A DNA stretch of 64,000 nucleotides from contig RCSZ01000004.1 in assembly GCA_014898425.1 (NCBI GenBank), positions 1,240,001 through 1,304,000 on the forward strand. Reading direction: 5' to 3'. The stretch comes from Botryotinia globosa. Lineage: Eukaryota; Ascomycota; Leotiomycetes; Helotiales; Sclerotiniaceae. Position 1 is the first letter of the stretch. Every line of letters begins with the position of its first letter. Shown here piece after piece: positions 59,512 to 64,000 of the stretch. The position numbers and the translations under genes are program-made. The notes below the pieces were generated by a model. The model was not told where the DNA came from and made no database searches. It saw nothing but the letters and a program-made list of their open reading frames with translations.

Positions 59512-62121
59512 ATGAGAGTTGTAGTTCAAGCTCTTCTATTTTCGAATAATGGCACCGACAAGCTAAGGAGGTCCTCCGAGCGAATCCCGATCCATCTACC
59601 AAATCCATCCACTAATACCGCCAGATCCATCCATCCAAGCAGCATATCCACCGCAGCAAGCAGCAAACCCCCAAGTGAGCAACGACACCATCTTCGTAGC
59701 AAACCCTTTCGGGACGCCAACTACCAGAACCAGCGTAGCATGAGTGCGTTTCACCAATCATCCTGAACAGCGAATCAATACTAAATCGTCAGTGTAAGTA
59801 CCCAAGACAACGGTGCAAGACCTCTCTAACGGATCAGAACGAACAGGCGGTGCAACACCAAAGAGATCCGAAGACCCCGAAGGCGCTGTCCTACCCGGCC
59901 GCCCAGTCACCGCTGACTCGGTAACATGAAAAGCCGCACGTCCCGCCCACGACCCCGGCGCAGCGCAGCAAACTCCGTAGAGAAAGCCACCTGAACCCAA
60001 GGTATCACTGGACAGTAAGATAAACCAATCAGAAAACCTGCTTCAGACCGAAGTCTTCCACAAGCCCCCTTGAAACTTCGTCACTGAGTTTTCTCACTAC
60101 TGCCTCAGCATCAACTGAAAGTTATCGAGGGATCTCTAGAGGCCTCGTCAAGGAACCCCGAAGGGTCCAATCAGAAGACCTCACGCTACTCCAGTCGAGA
60201 AACCCGCGGAGAAGTCCGGTGAACCACCCGAAGGCAGCTCGTTGGACGACTCGTTGGACTCTCAGTCGGTGTAGCAAGAAGAACAATCAGAGATCGCAAA
60301 GAAGCTCGGCGAATCACCCGAAGGCGATTCTATGAGCAACTCTGGAAATCAACATGAACTTCACCTGAGAAACCTCAGTCCCAGCACAGAGAAAATCTCG
60401 TCAAGGAACCCGAAGGAACCCGTCAGAGATCTCTACCGCCCCATTCGAGATCTCGTTGAGAAGTCCGGTGAGTCGCCCGAAGGCAACTCGTTGAACAACT
60501 CGGTGAGAAACTCAGTCGGATTGGCAAGAGGAAACCATTAGAACTCGCGGAGCCGTCCTGTGGGTCACCCGAAGGCGACCCGGCGAACAACTCGTTGAGT
60601 CCACAGGAAACCTCATCTGAACTTTCGACGATCAGAAGACCGAACAACAGGTCAAAACGCAAGTTCACCATCCCCGCCTCAGCATCACCGAAGTGACCGA
60701 ACAACGGATCATAGGATCTCTCCCAAGCCTAGGACCAGCATCTCCTCCCGTCAGCCAACAACCTCAAGAGGAACCTATCAGAGTCCCCCGAAGGAGTCTC
60801 AACAAGGTCCTCGAACGAGATCGCCGACTTCTGGAATTCGAGACCAATCTTCGGACATGGAAGTTACCCGCAAGAATCTTCCACCAAACATTACCTCCCC
60901 ACGAGCAGTCCCCTCCTTGGGCATCGCTGCCGCAGTTCAGCGCCGAATGACAGGTCGGAACGAAACAAGACGAAAAGACGGCTACTCCGGTATGACACAG
61001 GTCATTCACCATCAATGCAGTAACAAATCCCGCGTCAGAAAAACTTATGAATTGAAACTTAACCTCTAGGGTGTCTCCACACCTAGACAGTAGCACAATT
61101 TAAGAGTCCCCTCAACGAAAAATGCCATAAGAACCACGTCACCAAAGTTCGTTGCTTTTTAACAGGACGGACAATGCCTCAGCGCCGACACGACTCCGCA
61201 CATCGATTGGCCGAACAACACGAACAGACTAGTCTGCTGCCCTAATTTCGTCTCAGTGCCCGGTGGTTGAACAACGAAATCCCTGAGTGGACTGAGAAGT
61301 AAAGCCTCAGCACGTCCATTTGTACACCCCCAGGGGCGGGTAGACGCCGAACAACTCCACTGCAGCTACACCCACGGTAAAACCCGCTAAGGTAGAACCG
61401 GAAATGGTGGATAGAAAGGTAACTACCAATTAGCCTCTCAAAGCCCCCACGCAGAACAATGACACAAGACTTTCACCCACGCCATGCTTTCTACCTTCAC
61501 TGGAAATGCCAGGTGGAAGTGACTGAACTTAAAAGATAAGATTCTCCCAATCCGGGAAGAGTTGCTGAGCCCGCGCTTTGGACTCATAACACGCATCATC
61601 GCTAGGAGAAGACTTACGCTGCGCAACGGGATGGGTATACCTGAGGATGTGCCTTCGGAATTCTCCTCATACAGACAATTCACTATACCCACAGCACCCC
61701 GTTACTCCGAGAACCAAAGTAGGTGGAAATATCTGCAACCAGTATCCAGGTATACAGTATTTGACTAAACAGCAAGCGCCCTCAGAAGACAAGACAACAA
61801 TCAGGAACTAAATCTAACCCCATGAGGTGTCTCCACACTCAGGCAGTGACCAGTCCAGGAAGGTTGTTGGATATGCAGTATCTCCTTCATTGGGCAAGAC
61901 CTTACTATTCACCTTTATGTACCTTGTTCTGGGTAGCTTTCCATATTGCTCAGCAATGCCATCAACAACTCTTGCGGGCAGTTTTGATGAGCTTCGCGTT
62001 ATATCTTGCCCCGGTGACAAGACACATTGCTAGACTCCTGCCCGCACCAACTGAATATTTAGTGAAGATCGATAACGGCATCATTGTCCAGAAGAAAATC
62101 CAAGCGTCAAAAATGACCTAG
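59512..62121 (+). mobile_element. decayed repetitive coding remnant, possibly retroelement gag-like
   Basis: The composition shifts to CpG- and Pro/Ser/Glu-codon-rich DNA. Between 60200 and 60600 a Ser/Pro/Glu motif recurs at least four times in broken frames: EKSGEPPEGSSLDDS, KLGESPEGDSMSNS, EKSGESPEGNSLNNS and CGSPEGDPANNS. Further open segments follow (60693-60950, 61822-62121) separated by stops and frameshifts. A 'ggtgtctccacac' sequence recurs at 61069 and 61832. The hydrophilic repetitive protein suggests a gag-like or disordered ORF of a mobile element, but no protease, reverse transcriptase, integrase or LTR was found, so the class is a guess. Confidence 0.3.
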
Positions 62122-63195
62122 TACCCGGCAAGCCGCACAGCCAGGGATTGCTCTCCCAACCATGTGAGGGCTCCTCATAGAACATGAGTCCAGCTAGAAA
62201 CTTGGAAAGCTCACTAGTATTCCTGCAAGCCGCACCGTCAAAGACGATACGGTCCTCGTGAGAGATGCAAGCATCTACTATCATGAGTCAGGCTAGGATC
62301 TCGTTGATCGGGACACTGTCCACGATCCAAGATCTTCCTTTCTCCGCACGTTATCTCCCTACCACTATCAGCCCGTACAAAAGATCAAAGTCCTATAAGG
62401 CACTGTCGAGCATCGTCGCATACGATAAAACGGGATTTATCGCACACTCAGCAAGCCAACACCAGTAGTTCTAAGATCAAATGCGATAGACGTGGATCAT
62501 GCTGTCGTAATGGATGGAGCTATGTGCATTGGAGTATGATACTGGATGATTATTGAAGCCCATAGAAAGTTAGAATGTGAGAGTTGAGTTGAAGATCTGT
62601 TTCCCTTGCGCCTGTGATATTCTGAGGAGGTTCCACGAATGGTCTGCGCTTTCAAATATCAATAGGTCACAAGTAACAACCAAGGTACGGTATTTCCCCC
62701 AAAGCCCACAAGATCAAGCCCGCAACACACGACATTTCTTTAGAGTTAGAGATCAAGAAATTAAGTTCCGAAGAACGAAAGATCGTAGCCAACACCCACA
62801 AAAGCCAACACCCACAAAAGCCAACAACCCACAAAAGCCAAAGTCCCCAAAATGATCTCTAATTCACGGAAATAAAGTGCTAATGTTGCAAGCAGATCTG
62901 AACCATCGGTTCATAAAGCCAGCGCCCACACAGATCTTCAACTCATCACAAACTTACGATCAAGAAACAACAAAGACACAAACAGAATCATAAGCCGCAT
63001 ACACGTCGCTGGCCGTCACTTGGCTCAACCATCACCATCGAGCGTCAACGTACACTTGCGCAGGTCAGTGAAATGAATACCGATATAGCTTTCAGAGATG
63101 AATCCCATCCGACTATATTTTCTTGCATTTCTCTCTACAGGTAAAACTAATGCGGTAAGACACAGCTTTCTGTAATGATGAGATTCGGAGCTTGT
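62122..63195. other. gene-free region with a minisatellite
   Basis: It contains a 16-bp minisatellite at 62788-62836. Otherwise only short frames without features. Confidence 0.4.
62788..62836. repeat. 16-bp minisatellite (3 copies)
   Basis: Three tandem copies of GCCAACACCCACAAAA, the last with one extra A. Confidence 0.85.
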
Positions 63196-63520
63196 GGCTG
63201 TACGGTTTACTTGCATCGAAACCTGCTATGATACAGTCGTACTGGAAGCGTCTGTAGAGTAGCAGCCCTTTGAAATACTGTACGGTTTACTTGTACCACG
63301 ATAAATCGTGGAACAGTTGTACTGGAAGTATTCATAGAACGGAAGTCTTTGGACACTGTACGGTTTACTTGCATCACAACGAGTCTTGAAACAGTTGTAC
63401 TGGAAGCGTTCGCAGAGTAACAGCCCTTTAAAATACTGTACGGTTTACTTGTGCCACGATAAATCGTGAAACAGTTGTACTGGAAGTATTCATAGAACAG
63501 AAGTCTTTGAAACACGCAAG
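63196..63520. repeat. ~80-bp tandem array with A-B-A-B higher-order structure
   Basis: TACGGTTTACTTG starts each unit at 63201, 63281, 63359 and 63439 (periods 80, 78, 80). Units 1 and 3 share 'actggaagcg' and 'agcagccctt'/'acagccctt'; units 2 and 4 share 'accacgataaatcgtg'-type and 'agtattcatagaac' blocks. The ~158-bp AB dimer has therefore duplicated after an older monomer duplication. Units 2 and 4 carry a small inverted repeat (CACGATAAATCGTG). Confidence 0.88.
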
Positions 63521-64000
63521 CTCTTGTGCTCAACTGAAATCACGTTTTAGTGAACTCGGCAAGCTGGCTTGCTATACGATAGTTTCCCCACTGTAGATGA
63601 ATCTTTGGACGGCTTGGGGTATCAGCATTGTGTTAATTTTGTGGGGGAATGGGGGACAGGGGAGGAGCATTAAGCAACGTACCATTCAGATGCGGGGAGC
63701 AACTGTGCGCTGCTCCCAAGATAGACGGATCTAAAAAGTTCAACAAACCCATACATACTGAATAACCAGCCACCGAATAGTTGGCAAGTAATGAGCTTCC
63801 GCCGCCGATAGAACCTACTCGCGACCCAACACCAAGCCTCTCTTACACCACCGAGATGGGTGCAAACACGTCAGAAATAGCAATCTCCACTGGACAATCA
63901 GATTAGCTACTCAGCCGCTCTAGCTACAAGTCCCAGTAGTCATTGTCCCGAAAGGGAATGCTACTCAGATGGCGCGTGCTACTCAGCACACGACCAATCA
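63521..64000. other. end of window, no gene seen
   Basis: No coding, RNA or repeat feature is supported. It contains a 'gctactcag' motif three times in the last 100 bp, too short to call. Confidence 0.4.

Noticed and set aside
62788..63520. CRISPR-like array
   Set aside because: The repeats are contiguous tandem units without unique spacers, and the genome is eukaryotic.

Overview
The window is nuclear DNA of a filamentous ascomycete. The evidence is: many short introns (45-243 bp) with GTRNGT donors and CTAAC/CTAAT branch sites; a CFEM-domain membrane protein, a family known only from fungi; an INCENP/Sli15-type protein, a fungal NMA111 protease and a BRE4-type transporter; and pyrimidine-rich leaders upstream of start codons. 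By general impression the proteins resemble Leotiomycetes (Sclerotiniaceae, Botrytis/Sclerotinia-like). That placement is recollection, not a search result.

Layout of the gene-bearing part (about 0.7-50 kb). In order: an NmrA-like NAD(P)-binding protein (+), the ESCRT-associated IST1 protein (-) divergent from a large BRE4/aromatic-acid-exporter-type membrane protein (+), a single-pass CFEM protein (-), an SS18/SSXT-type glutamine-rich protein (-), a GDSL esterase (-), a mitochondrial-type acyl-CoA dehydrogenase (-), the INCENP homologue of the chromosomal passenger complex (+), a J-domain protein (+), a low-complexity orphan gene with internal tandem repeats (+), the NMA111 HtrA-like nuclear serine protease (-), and a small four-exon Myb/SANT-like protein (-) with no long single-exon ORF. 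I rebuilt splice junctions for every spliced gene; all give continuous frames. These are mostly unlinked housekeeping functions, with no biosynthetic cluster or operon-like logic.

Intergenic DNA. At 16.5-18.5 kb there is a hairpin with short GC-rich repeats, an AT-rich island and a 390-bp MITE with pogo/Fot-type terminal repeats flanked by TA. A degenerate repeat family occurs near 18.2, 20.3 and 33.8 kb. The 30.4-36.7 kb gap carries a strand-asymmetric purine-rich tract and simple tandem repeats. At 41.0 kb lies a 127-bp foldback element with 38-bp arms.

The last ~14 kb (about 50-64 kb) is different. It has no intact gene. It holds decayed protein-like frames broken by stops (notably 54.15-55.33 kb), a four-copy ~103-bp tandem array (53.4-53.8 kb), repetitive gag-like coding remnants (59.5-62.1 kb) and a four-copy ~80-bp array with an alternating A-B-A-B structure (63.2-63.5 kb). 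It reads as old, diversified repeat or mobile-element territory. I see no CRISPR, tRNA or rRNA. Beyond hidden genes, frame-preserving introns and these repeats, I cannot defend any new biological system from sequence alone.
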